Origin: CAVPRW01 sp046727435 [NCBI: bacterium]
Lineage (GTDB): Bacteria > Tectomicrobia > Entotheonellia > J063
Length of the DNA: 34,500 nt
Direction of reading: 5' to 3'
Assembly: GCA_046727435.1 (NCBI GenBank)
Contig: JBKPCR010000371.1
Location: forward strand, 1-34,500
The notes under the pieces are model-generated. The model was not told where the DNA came from. It saw only the letters and a list, made by a program, of their open reading frames with translations, and did no database searches. Positions 1 through 7,118 of this stretch are shown piece by piece. The first letter of the stretch is position 1. Every line of letters begins with the position of its first letter. A program made the position numbers and the translations under genes.

Positions 1-1
1 G

Positions 2-163
2 TGGTGTGTCCGCGAATCTACTCTACAGATATACCAGACGTATGTGACCGAGCGTCCGATGATGGTATTGCGTATCCTGGAAAAGCAAGGCTGGCGGTGG
101 GTCCAACGAGGTGACAAGAGCCTGCCGATTTGTCCCCGGCATTACCAACATAGAGAACCATGA
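2..163 (+). CDS. C-terminal end of an unknown protein (partial)
   Basis: An open frame enters from the left edge and ends at TGA 161-163, giving 53 residues. The tail is rich in Trp and Arg (GWRWVQRGDKSLPICPRHY) and has a CPRH pair that could belong to a metal site. The composition is protein-like and no other frame is open over the same stretch. The start lies outside the window, so family and function cannot be assigned. It may belong to the same accessory block as the zinc-ribbon gene on the opposite strand. Confidence 0.45.
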   Translation, partial: WCVRESTLQIYQTYVTERPMMVLRILEKQGWRWVQRGDKSLPICPRHYQHREP

Positions 164-274
164 GGCACGGGGGAGGCATAGACGTAATCAGCACTCTTTA
201 TCCTCCCAACTTCCCCTGTGCCGAGAACAAAGCCTGAACACAGCTGTCCAGCCGTTAGACCACGATAGGATTTT

Positions 275-481
275 CTAACGTAAATCGGGGGCAGAGGGAA
301 GCCCTGTCCAACTCCCTACCGTAAGCTTCCATATTCCTGATGTTCCACATTGCTTGCATATCGCCTTAAAGTAGGGGACAGAAGTGTCAAATCCGAGGTA
401 TTCATTGTCAGTTTCCTCACCACAGGTGGCACATACTATCACGAAATATTCGCCAGAATTTTTTCCTGTAAGTTCGAGCAT
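275..481 (-). CDS. small zinc-ribbon protein, 68 aa
   Basis: Two CxxC pairs (C17/C20 and C42/C45) frame a short beta-rich segment, the layout of a zinc ribbon. The ATG at 481 is chosen because a purine-rich GGGAGGGG ribosome binding site lies about 7 bases upstream; the frame is open further (to 562), but that extension crosses a likely promoter at 528-533. I recognise no specific family; small zinc ribbons like this are common in plasmids and phages. There is no partner gene next to it. Two more small CxxC proteins lie at 1735 and 6795, but they do not look homologous outside the cysteines. Confidence 0.6.
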   Translation of the reverse strand: MLELTGKNSGEYFVIVCATCGEETDNEYLGFDTSVPYFKAICKQCGTSGIWKLTVGSWTGLPSAPDLR

Positions 482-500
482 GGTGGCCCCTCCCTCTTGC

Positions 501-533
501 ATGGCGTTCACGCCATATGGCGGGGCAATTATA
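501..533 (-). promoter_or_regulatory. extended -10 promoter and hairpin ahead of the zinc-ribbon gene
   Basis: On the minus strand TGGTATAAT (TATAAT at 533-528) is a perfect extended -10 box. No good -35 is seen. Between it and the ATG at 481 lies the perfect inverted repeat ATGGCG-TTCA-CGCCAT (501-516), which would form a hairpin in the 5' leader or serve as an operator. Confidence 0.45.
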
Positions 534-686
534 CCATGGCCTGATAAGAATATATGGTCCACTACCTGTTCTTACGCAACGATCTACCGGTATCGTAAAT
601 ATGCGCCTGAGCCGTATGAGCCGGAGGAAGAACCGCCAGAGAGCGATGACTTGGAGAGTGATGACGGGCTGGATGATGAGGAGTAA
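501..686 (+). CDS. hypothetical small acidic-tailed protein
   Basis: A 61-residue frame with a Tyr/Pro-rich middle and a very acidic C-terminus (about 16 Asp/Glu in the last 27 residues). No ribosome binding site is visible before the ATG at 501, and the start overlaps the promoter of the divergent zinc-ribbon gene, so it may be chance. The regular acidic tail is the only argument for coding. No family recognised. Confidence 0.25.
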   Translation: MAFTPYGGAIIPWPDKNIWSTTCSYATIYRYRKYAPEPYEPEEEPPESDDLESDDGLDDEE

Positions 687-1116
687 CCCCCCTCAGTCCC
701 GCAGACCAGGAAGCGGGACCTACCTGCGCGTACTACCCCGTACTACGCACATCTCCCCGATCTGCAAGGCGGGGGGAGCTGAGGAAGGGATGAAGATGAT
801 TATCAATATATATCAAATTTGGTTAATTACCATATGAAAATCAAACAAGGGACGTGGGTGCACGTCACTCACGCAGTGGCACATCGAACGCCAGCGCCTA
901 CAAGGATTTCGACACCGAATCCCGATCCCCGCCAGCCAGTCCTGGCTCTCCATCTTTCGATCCGCCGCCTCGCGCTCACCCAGCAGCCGCTCAAGAACAC
1001 CACCAGGATGCCGATAGCAAGCAGGCAAGAGGGTGCCGAGCGTCCTCCATCACCTGATCCGCTCGGCCAGGTATCCACCACCGGCGCTGTGTGCCGCGTC
1101 CTGGAGCTCGACCTCA
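687..1116. other. no convincing gene
   Basis: The stretch holds a hairpin (GTCCCGC...GCGGGAC near 698-721) without a T-run, and GC-rich sequence open in several frames. Frames on both strands cross it, but they lack ribosome binding sites and have low-complexity Pro/Arg/Ser composition. Nothing can be supported. Confidence 0.4.
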
Positions 1117-1344
1117 ATGGAGTTCATCACGACCCTCATCGCGGCGATCACGGCCGGCCAGACCCTCACGTTCGCGGCTATCCACTCCTTGGCTCAGGAG
1201 CGCTGGCTTGTAGGCGTCAGTCTCCTGGGCGTGTACCTCCTGCATGGCCTGCATGCACGCGCCCCGTGGCTCTTGTGGGTCATGGTTCTGTTTCTCTTCC
1301 TCCCGATCAGTCTCATGCTCTTCTGGGCCGTCTCCTCCTCCTAG
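1117..1344 (+). CDS. small integral membrane protein, 75 aa
   Basis: Starting at ATG 1117, with GGAG about 10 bases upstream, the frame encodes three hydrophobic segments (about residues 2-23, 31-48 and 52-73) with almost no charged residues between them. Genuine membrane proteins look like this, whereas the other long frames here are Arg/Pro-rich noise. No family recognised. Small proteins of this type are frequent in conjugative elements, and the Trb cluster at 15-19 kb supports such a setting, but there is no direct link. Confidence 0.45.
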   Translation: MEFITTLIAAITAGQTLTFAAIHSLAQERWLVGVSLLGVYLLHGLHARAPWLLWVMVLFLFLPISLMLFWAVSSS

Positions 1345-1734
1345 CCAGGCCCGTCCGCGAGCATCGGTGCGAGGCGGCGGCGATTCCTCTTGAAGCAACG
1401 ACAGCGCAGGCCCGACATCCAGGTCGTCAAGCGCTGGCTCATCTCTGCACGCGCGTCCCATCCGTGAGACGTGGGCTTGCGCGCGGCATCCATCCGGCCC
1501 CCGCGGCGGCTGATGTCCTCCGCGGGCGTGCTGGGCGCATCTCACCTCTGAGACACACGCGCGCCTCTCCTGCTACGGTCCTGGGGTGGCGGCACCCGAG
1601 CGCGCCGCTCCGATCACGGGTTTCGAGAGGGCTGGTGGGTCTGCAGCGCTGCACGCCAAGCTGTGGCATGGCTCTTGCCCGCTACTCATGGCGGGAAGCC
1701 CTTCCCCGACCACCGTGCACCGCTGAGGACCGCC
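1345..1734. other. no convincing gene
   Basis: GC-rich sequence with overlapping open frames on both strands, all of low-complexity composition and none with a ribosome binding site. I see no repeat, RNA or conserved motif. Confidence 0.35.
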
Positions 1735-1965
1735 ATGAGTCGCCAAGGACCCCTGAAAGGGCCCCATCGCAGAGCCCCGAAACACAGCCCATATGCGGGA
1801 TCGACGCCCTGTCTGCGCTGTGACCACGAGTTCTGGAGCTGGGACCGCCGGCAGAACCGCCTGTGCCCCCGCTGCAAAAATGAACTCGATCAGGAGCCAT
1901 CGGAGGAGCCACGGCGTCCGTTTCACCCACCCACGCGCCGGCAACAAAACTGGGATGGCGGGTGA
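1735..1965 (+). CDS. zinc-finger protein, CxxC...FWSWD...NRLCPRC type
   Basis: A 76-residue protein with a basic N-terminus and one compact zinc site: C26-L-R-C29, an aromatic spacer with Asp, then N-R-L-C44-P-R-C47. The pattern C-x2-C-x2-F-x-S-x-D-x4-N-R-x-C-x2-C recurs in small phage- and proteobacterial zinc-finger proteins thought to bind nucleic acid. The C-terminus is Pro/Glu/Arg-rich and probably disordered. ATG 1735 is the only in-frame ATG directly ahead of the domain; no strong ribosome binding site is seen. A longer upstream extension of the frame is unlikely to be translated. Confidence 0.55.
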   Translation: MSRQGPLKGPHRRAPKHSPYAGSTPCLRCDHEFWSWDRRQNRLCPRCKNELDQEPSEEPRRPFHPPTRRQQNWDGG

Positions 1966-2388
1966 CAATCGCGTATGCTCCCCTTCCCCACCGCAGCTCC
2001 CCAACCCGGCAGATTGTCCCGTGGTAGGTAGATTCTGCTGCCCTCGTCCATGGCTTTCTTCCCGGCAAGTTCCCCTGCGTGCATGCTCCCAGAGCGCATC
2101 TACCTTCGTGGGGTCGCCCGGCACACCTCTTGCCATTACCGGTCATGACCGACAGCGATCCTCCCCCAGACGATAACCCAGCACGAAGGAGAGCGCGATG
2201 GGCGAAGTGCGGTGAATACCTTTTTTCGGCTGGTGAGGTTGATGTATTGTTGCTGTCGGGCCTTAACGGCCTGAGGCGTATTTCAGGCCGCACCTTGAAA
2301 ACCAGAAGTCCTTGAGGCTTCGTCGTGCTAACCCCCTCAGCGAATATTGTCTTCGCATTCGCTGGAGCGCATACGGAAGTTCCCCCCT
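1966..2388. other. intergenic, possible tiny ORF only
   Basis: A 56-codon frame from ATG 2145 to 2315 (starting MTDSDPPPDD) has mixed protein-like composition but no ribosome binding site. Around 2254-2300 there are several short GGCC/AGGCC repeats that could form weak hairpins ahead of the transporter gene. Nothing firm. Confidence 0.3.
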
Positions 2389-3450
2389 ATGATTAAGGCC
2401 TTTTTTTTGAGCAAGGAATGGATGTGGCGGGCGTACGGAGGAGCGACGCTGATCCTGGGTCTCCTCTTCGCTCAGATAAAGATTGCTGTCATGGTCAACG
2501 AAGCCAATAAACGCCTTTACGACGTCTTGCCGGATGCCGCTCATCACTCCTTATCGGATTTTTACGGCGCCATATTTCAGATTTTGTGGATGGGCGGCCC
2601 CACTGTTTTGATAGGGACGATCGCCGTGTACCTTACCCGCAAGTATGCGTTCTGGTGGCGTGAAGCCATTACCTTCTACTACATCCCGTTATGGCGTAAC
2701 GTGGTCGCTGATATCGAAGGAGCAAGCCAGCGGATTCAGGAAGATGTATACCGCGGCACAAAAGTCATGGAAGGCATCGGATGGCAGATCGCCAGTGCCA
2801 TGTTCATATTAGTCGGCTTCGTTCCGATCCTGTGGGAATTGAGCAGGGGAGTCCAGGTGTCCGTGCTGTCTGCCATTCCCGGATCGCTCGTCTGGGTTGC
2901 GTTTGCGGTCAGCTTTGGCGGCCTCGGTATTTCCTGGCTGGTCGGCTCGAGGCTTCCTGCCCTCGAATATGACAACCAGAGAGTTGAGGCAGCTTTCAGG
3001 AAAGAACTTGTGTATGGTGAGGATGATAAAGAAATATATGCCAGCGAAGAGGTGCTCCGAAATCAGTTTAATGATATCCGCGCCAATAGTAACCGGCTGT
3101 TTTTGCACAGTGCCTACTTCGACTTATGGAAGTATGCCTACTCGCACACCGTCTGGATCGTTCCGTTTCTGGCCCTGTCTTCCGGGCTCTTTTACGGCCT
3201 ACTGACCTTCGGCGTCATGATGCAGGTGGTAGATGCGTTCTCACGCGTGAACAACAGCCTTGGGCAGTTCATTCATAACTGGGGGATGATTACGGAAGTC
3301 AGAAGTATCTGTAGACGCCTGCGGGAGTTCCAACGCAATCTGGCAGCACACCAGGCAACGGACACACCTGCGCACGTCGCCTATCGGGCATCCGGACCGG
3401 AAAAGTGGGATAACATTCTGATACTCCCGGTCAAGGCAAAAGTAAATTAA
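2389..3450 (+). CDS. sbmA: SbmA/BacA-like peptide transporter
   Basis: Inner-membrane protein of the SbmA/BacA family. Known members are homodimeric, proton-driven importers of antimicrobial peptides, bleomycin and modified peptides, with an ABC-exporter-like fold but no ATPase domain. The family signatures are visible: IEGASQRIQED (cytoplasmic loop) and LEYDNQRVEAAFRKELVYGE, which is nearly identical to the E. coli SbmA segment. Six to seven hydrophobic segments are spread over 353 residues, slightly shorter than the usual 400 or so and lacking part of the SbmA N-terminus. ATG 2389 with GGAAG nine bases upstream is preferred over the TTG at 2347. It stands alone; no peptide biosynthesis genes are adjacent. 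Neighbouring substrate-binding proteins are a different system. Confidence 0.9.
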   Translation: MIKAFFLSKEWMWRAYGGATLILGLLFAQIKIAVMVNEANKRLYDVLPDAAHHSLSDFYGAIFQILWMGGPTVLIGTIAVYLTRKYAFWWREAITFYYIPLWRNVVADIEGASQRIQEDVYRGTKVMEGIGWQIASAMFILVGFVPILWELSRGVQVSVLSAIPGSLVWVAFAVSFGGLGISWLVGSRLPALEYDNQRVEAAFRKELVYGEDDKEIYASEEVLRNQFNDIRANSNRLFLHSAYFDLWKYAYSHTVWIVPFLALSSGLFYGLLTFGVMMQVVDAFSRVNNSLGQFIHNWGMITEVRSICRRLREFQRNLAAHQATDTPAHVAYRASGPEKWDNILILPVKAKVN

Positions 3451-3710
3451 CACCATACTCGAGCGTCAGGTTGTGGTCCTCACGGTAGCCCAGCTCGTGC
3501 AGCCCCTTTCCAATCCTCCACCCTTCGAGCCGCCATGCCCTGGCAGCCTTTGTGTACTCAACCCCCACTCGATTCACCTCACCACTCCTTGGTGTATCCG
3601 CAAATCGTCTCCACGGACGTGCACGATTTCATCTGCAAAATTTGCTTTCCTGCCCTGGCACATGGCGCGTAGAATGCCCCCGAGACATCTGTGCCTGGAG
3701 GAGGTTCCTA

Positions 3711-4702
3711 TGACGTACCGCACTCTCGGGCTCCTCATCGCCCTTGCCGTCAGCCTGGTCGTGGCGCCGCTCGTCGCCGACGCACAGCCGGCCGCGAAAG
3801 TGCCCCAGATCGGGTTTTTCTCGACGGATTCCCCTGCCTCTGAAGTCGCGCGGTATTACCTCGAGGCCTTCCGCCAAGGCCTGCGCGAGCTGGGCTATGT
3901 GGAAGGCCAGAACATCGCCATTGAGGAGCGCTTTGCCGCGTGGAGAGACGAGCGGCTCGCGGAGCTCGCGGCCGAGTTGGTCCGTCTCAACGTGGAGGTG
4001 ATCGTGACGCAGGCGGCGCCAGCGACCCAGGCGGCTCGGCACGCCACCGGCATCATTCCCATCGTCTTCACCAACGTCAACGATCCTGTTGGGCAGGGGA
4101 TCGTGGCCAGCCTGGCGCGGCCAGGTGCGAACGTCACGGGCTTGAGCACCTTGTCCTCGCCGATCAGCGGGAAACGGCTGGAGCTGCTGAAGGAGGCCGT
4201 GCCCGGGGTCGCGCGGGTGGCCGTCTTTTGGAACTCCGCGAATCCAGCTTTCGCACTCATGATGCGAGAAATGCAGAGCGCGGCCCACGCGTTGGGGCTG
4301 CAGCTGCAATCCCTGGAGGTGCAACGCCCCGACGACCTCGATCGTGCCTTCGAAGCGGCCATTGGGGAGCGCGCCGATAGCCTCGTGGTGCTGCCCGGCA
4401 CCCCCATGAGGTCTCCTACCCAGGTCGTGGATTTCGCCGCCACGCACCGGCTACCGGCCATGTACACAGAGCGCGCGCGCGTGGAGGCTGGGGGCCTCAT
4501 GAGCTATGGGCCGAACTATCGTGATATCTCCCGGCGGGCGGCCATCTATGTGGACAAGATCCTCAAAGGGGCCAAGGCGGCCGACTTACCGGTAGAGCAA
4601 CCCACCACGTTCCAGCTGGTCATCAACCTCAAGGCCGCCCAGGCGCTCGACCTCACGATCCCCCCGACGCTCCTCTTCCAGGCCGACGAGGTGATCCGGT
4701 AA
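3711..4702 (+). CDS. ABC transporter substrate-binding protein (ABC_sub_bind family)
   Basis: A 330-residue periplasmic binding protein of the ABC_sub_bind (PF04392) type. The N-terminus is a Sec signal peptide with a likely cut after ADA-Q near residue 24. The family marks follow: VPQIGFFST, the LRELGYVEGQNI segment, PIVFTNVNDPVGQGIVASLA and the end LTIPPTLLFQADEVIR. GGAGG lies five bases before ATG 3711, so the longer upstream frame is not used. Ligands of this family are unknown for most members; some bind tryptophan or other amino acids. No permease or ATPase gene is adjacent. The next gene is a paralogue, so this is a tandem duplication. Codon use is GC-rich, as expected of a chromosomal resident. 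Confidence 0.9.
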
Positions 4703-4729
4703 GCCTACCTGGACGCGCTCTCCGTCACG

Positions 4730-4753
4730 GCAGGGGCTTCTTGACACCCCTGC
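4730..4753 (+). terminator. stem-loop between the two substrate-binding genes
   Basis: GCAGGGG (4730-4736) pairs with CCCCTGC (4747-4753) around a 10-base loop. Only a pyrimidine-rich stretch (TTAACCTCTCT) follows, so it is a weak intrinsic terminator or an mRNA-stabilising hairpin. It sits 47 bases before the next ATG. Confidence 0.4.
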
Positions 4754-4799
4754 TTAACCTCTCTACACTCGCCCCCAAAACCTGCTGGAGGACATCACT

Positions 4800-5777
4800 A
4801 TGACGCGCGGCACCATCTGGCTCCTCGTCACCCTCGCCATCCTCGTGGCGCCGCTCTGCTCCGGCGCGCAACAGCCAACGAAGGTCTTTCAGGTAGGGTT
4901 CATCTCGAGTTCGGTCACGACTGTGTCCCATCCCTTCCTCACGGGGTTGCGACAGGGTCTGAGCGAGCTTGGTTATCAGGAGAGCCAGAACATCACGATT
5001 GCGTATCGCTTCGGCACGAAAGAAACACTCCCCGCGCTGGCCGAGGAACTCGTGAGGCTCCAGGTCGACGTCATTGTCGCTGGTGGTTCGGAAGGGGTCA
5101 TGGCCTCGAAAAAGGCCACACAAACGATCCCGATCGTAATGACCAATAGTGGCGATGCCGTACAATCAGGACTGGTTGCCAGCCTGATGCGGCCCGGTGG
5201 CAATATCACCGGCATGACCCAGAGTTCCCCGGAACTGGCCGCGAAGCGCTTGGAGCTGCTCCAAGAGACCGTCCCTGGACTCTCTCGCGTCGCGGTGCTG
5301 TGGCATCCCCTGCACCCCAACACCCCGGAGCTTTTCAAAGAGACGCAGGCCGCCAGTCAGAAGCTGGGGCTCCAGCTCCTCTCGTTGGCAGTCAAGACGC
5401 CGGACGATGTTGACACGGCGTTTGCCACGGCCATCGGGCAGCGTGTGGAGGCTCTTACCGTGCTGCGAGACCCCTTTGTGGTGCAGCACCGTGCCCGCAT
5501 TGCACAGTTGGCGATCGAGAGCCGCCTCCCGGCGATATACGAAACGCGTGATTTCCTCGAGGCGGGTGGTCTGATGTTATGCGGACCAAGCTTTTGGCAC
5601 CTGTATCGGCGGTCTGCATCTCATATCGACAAGATCCTGAAAGGCGCCAAGCCCGCCGACATGCCGGTGCAAACACCCTGGGAGTTTGAGCTCGTCATCA
5701 ATCTCAAGACTGCCCAGGCATTGGGCATCACCATCCCCCCGACCCTCCTCTTCCAGGCCGACGAAGTGATCCGGTAA
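4800..5777 (+). CDS. ABC transporter substrate-binding protein (ABC_sub_bind family), tandem paralogue
   Basis: A 325-residue paralogue of the preceding gene, with a Sec signal peptide ending near GAQQ (about residue 22) and the same conserved stretches (LSELGYQESQNI, TIPIVMTNSGDAVQSG, GITIPPTLLFQADEVIR). The last 45 or so bases of the two genes are almost identical, including the sequence just after the stop, which points to duplication or conversion. GGAGG lies eight bases before ATG 4800. Middle-region substitutions suggest a different ligand. Again there are no transporter partners, so the cognate permease is elsewhere or these act as solute sensors or scavengers. Confidence 0.9.
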   Translation: MTRGTIWLLVTLAILVAPLCSGAQQPTKVFQVGFISSSVTTVSHPFLTGLRQGLSELGYQESQNITIAYRFGTKETLPALAEELVRLQVDVIVAGGSEGVMASKKATQTIPIVMTNSGDAVQSGLVASLMRPGGNITGMTQSSPELAAKRLELLQETVPGLSRVAVLWHPLHPNTPELFKETQAASQKLGLQLLSLAVKTPDDVDTAFATAIGQRVEALTVLRDPFVVQHRARIAQLAIESRLPAIYETRDFLEAGGLMLCGPSFWHLYRRSASHIDKILKGAKPADMPVQTPWEFELVINLKTAQALGITIPPTLLFQADEVIR

Positions 5778-5798
5778 GCTTGCCTATGCTGCTGGAGA

Positions 5799-5866
5799 AG
5801 ATGAGTTACATCGGTAACACCTCGACGGTTACGTATTCATGACTGTGTTACCCATCTAACTCATCT
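5799..5866. repeat. 22-bp inverted repeat with 24-base loop
   Basis: The arms AGATGAGTTACATCGGTAACAC (5799-5820) and its near-exact inverse (5845-5866) match at 20 of 22 positions. No T-run follows in either direction, so it is not a standard terminator. It looks like a miniature element or paired IS ends left behind 22 bases after the substrate-binding gene and 5 bases before the next small gene. It could also act as an operator. Confidence 0.6.
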
Positions 5867-5871
5867 TATCT

Positions 5872-6075
5872 ATGGCATCAATTCTCAAAACAGACGAGCA
5901 AAGGCAATGGCTCTGGGCATCATTCAAACCTGCGTATTTCCGCCGCTGGCCCAAACTTAGGGATGAACATGCCAGGTGGCGCAAGGTCGCTGAACATGCG
6001 CAAACGACCCATAACATGAGGGACATGCCACCAGATGTGGTCGCCAAAGTGCGGGCCGCGATCCGCGACGAGTAG
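5872..6075 (+). CDS. hypothetical small protein, 67 aa
   Basis: A basic, Trp/Arg-rich, mostly helical protein (W13, W15, W26, W41) with no cysteine and no membrane segment. ATG 5872 follows directly after the 22-bp inverted repeat; no Shine-Dalgarno is visible. A good intrinsic terminator begins 16 bases after the stop, which supports a real transcription unit ending here. Composition and amphipathic pattern are protein-like. No family recognised. Confidence 0.5.
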   Translation: MASILKTDEQRQWLWASFKPAYFRRWPKLRDEHARWRKVAEHAQTTHNMRDMPPDVVAKVRAAIRDE

Positions 6076-6090
6076 TCCTCACCCGCCACG

Positions 6091-6125
6091 AGCCGCTCCC
6101 CCGAATGTCGGAGCGGCTTTGTGTT
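6091..6125 (+). terminator. intrinsic terminator after the 67-aa gene
   Basis: AGCCGCTCC (6091-6099) and GGAGCGGCT (6110-6118) form a perfect 9-bp GC-rich stem with a 10-base loop, followed by TTTGTGTTGT. Confidence 0.8.
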
Positions 6126-6324
6126 GTCCCACCTCCCTCCCTTTCGCCGCATCGTTCCTCACCCATCCCTCCCTCGTATCCCTGTTCTCGGCACCTGCTC
6201 TCCCTCCCCGTCCTCGGCGCTTTTCCGGGCCAGGACATCTCCCCACCTTCGGTACCTGAACCACCATGTCTTTCTTCCTTGGTCAAGGCTGGACCCGCCG
6301 ACACTCCCACCATCACGCATGTGT

Positions 6325-6353
6325 TTGATTTTGTTGAGAATATTTGCTACAAA
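6325..6353 (+). promoter_or_regulatory. sigma70-like promoter, possibly leaderless transcript
   Basis: TTGATT (6325-6330), a 17-base spacer and TACAAA (6348-6353). The predicted transcription start is 6-7 bases after the -10, which coincides with ATG 6360. No Shine-Dalgarno precedes that ATG, so the first gene of the following cluster may be translated from a leaderless message. Confidence 0.45.
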
Positions 6354-6359
6354 TGGAAT

Positions 6360-6563
6360 ATGAGCAATGAGCAGCGGAAAATGATTGCAAAGACCGTATT
6401 CGACTTAGCAAATCTGGTGAGCATTGGCCTTGTGTTTGGACAGTTTGTGAGCTCTCAGGCATTTAGTATAAAAGTGTTCATATTGGGAATAATGGTCGCG
6501 TCTGCCTTGTACACCGGAGGATTTATCCTCTCAACGGAGAAGGGCGGCGATGAAAACACATGA
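6360..6563 (+). CDS. small two-helix membrane protein, 67 aa
   Basis: A short polar N-terminus (MSNEQRKMIAKTV) is followed by two hydrophobic helices (about residues 18-32 and 36-54) and a charged tail. The layout resembles the small DUF6722-like two-TM proteins, but the match is by pattern only. The stop overlaps the ATG of the next gene (ATGA at 6560-6563), so the two are translationally coupled. It is the first gene of a four-gene run ending in a terminator at 7016-7043. Low GC compared with the substrate-binding genes suggests a separate origin. Confidence 0.65.
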   Translation: MSNEQRKMIAKTVFDLANLVSIGLVFGQFVSSQAFSIKVFILGIMVASALYTGGFILSTEKGGDENT

Positions 6564-6670
6564 ATGGTCTTATTGTTACGTTGCTGTGGCTGCTAGCACT
6601 GGCAGTTGTCATCAACATTGTTGCGTTAGTTGACTACCGACGACGGAGTAAGGGGACTCATAATAAGTAG
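6560..6670 (+). CDS. 36-aa single-helix membrane protein
   Basis: ATG 6560 overlaps the previous stop by the classic ATGA. The product has a nearly uninterrupted hydrophobic helix (residues 4-24) followed by DYRRR, a positive-inside cytoplasmic tail. Such overlap and topology are unlikely by chance. No family recognised; it may be an accessory subunit of its neighbours. Confidence 0.55.
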   Translation: MNGLIVTLLWLLALAVVINIVALVDYRRRSKGTHNK

Positions 6671-6691
6671 GAAGACAAAAATAGGAGTTAC

Positions 6692-6772
6692 ATGATACAA
6701 TTCTACATTTTCGGCGCCCTGCTGCTGATTGCCTTAGCACTGGTGGTGCTTGTGGCCAAGAAGCAGAGCTAA
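6692..6772 (+). CDS. 26-aa single-helix membrane protein
   Basis: A TAGGAG ribosome binding site four bases before ATG 6692 precedes a 26-codon frame that is a single transmembrane helix with a KKQS tail. Size and topology recall KdpF-like or other tiny regulatory subunits, but no kdp genes are present. It lies 21 bases after the previous stop. Confidence 0.5.
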   Translation: MIQFYIFGALLLIALALVVLVAKKQS

Positions 6773-6794
6773 CAAAGGTAAGTCAATACTCGCC

Positions 6795-6986
6795 ATGACG
6801 GTAACCAAATGTGATGTATGCGGAAAGGAGATTGCCACGGCAAATGATGTGGTGAGAGTTGGTGTGCGTAGTTACGGATTTCTTGCGTCCGAGTTTTGCA
6901 CCGACTGCGGCAAGCCGGTAGTGCAATTTCTCAAGCGTGTAGAAAAGAAGCTCGCGAGCAAGAACCCCCAATCCAGTGGCTCGTGA
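6795..6986 (+). CDS. small zinc-binding protein (CxxC...CxxC), 63 aa
   Basis: Two CxxC pairs (C6/C9 and C35/C38) about 25 residues apart form a treble-clef or zinc-ribbon site, followed by a basic helix (FLKRVEKKLASK). ATG 6795 begins the domain directly; an AAGGTAAG stretch lies somewhat far upstream. It closes the cluster of tiny membrane genes, and a strong terminator begins 30 bases downstream. Likely a cytoplasmic metal- or nucleic-acid-binding partner. No family name assigned. Confidence 0.6.
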   Translation: MTVTKCDVCGKEIATANDVVRVGVRSYGFLASEFCTDCGKPVVQFLKRVEKKLASKNPQSSGS

Positions 6987-7015
6987 GAGGCTGAGCAATC
7001 GACCGACCTCCTCCT

Positions 7016-7043
7016 GCCGCCAGGCATCCCCTGGTGGCTTTTT
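7016..7043 (+). terminator. intrinsic terminator of the small-gene cluster
   Basis: GCCGCCAGG (7016-7024) pairs with CCTGGTGGC (7030-7038, one G-U pair) around a 5-base loop, followed directly by TTTTT. Confidence 0.85.
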
Positions 7044-7118
7044 CGTATTGCTTCCCCTCTTGACGATCCGCCGGCGATCGCGTACGACTGAAGCAATCCC
7101 CTTTCATGCCCCTTCACC

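Noticed and set aside
819-1823. A 334-codon open frame on the plus strand
   Set aside because: Pro/Arg/Ser-rich low-complexity product without domain or ribosome binding site. GC-rich DNA here is open in several frames at once, and shorter frames (the membrane protein at 1117, the zinc finger at 1735) look far more protein-like.
1573-2293. Long minus-strand frames opposite the zinc-finger gene
   Set aside because: They are antisense to a recognisable zinc finger and have unstructured, biased composition.
6692-6772. The 26-aa membrane protein as KdpF
   Set aside because: Only size and hydrophobicity agree; no kdpA, kdpB or kdpC genes are near.
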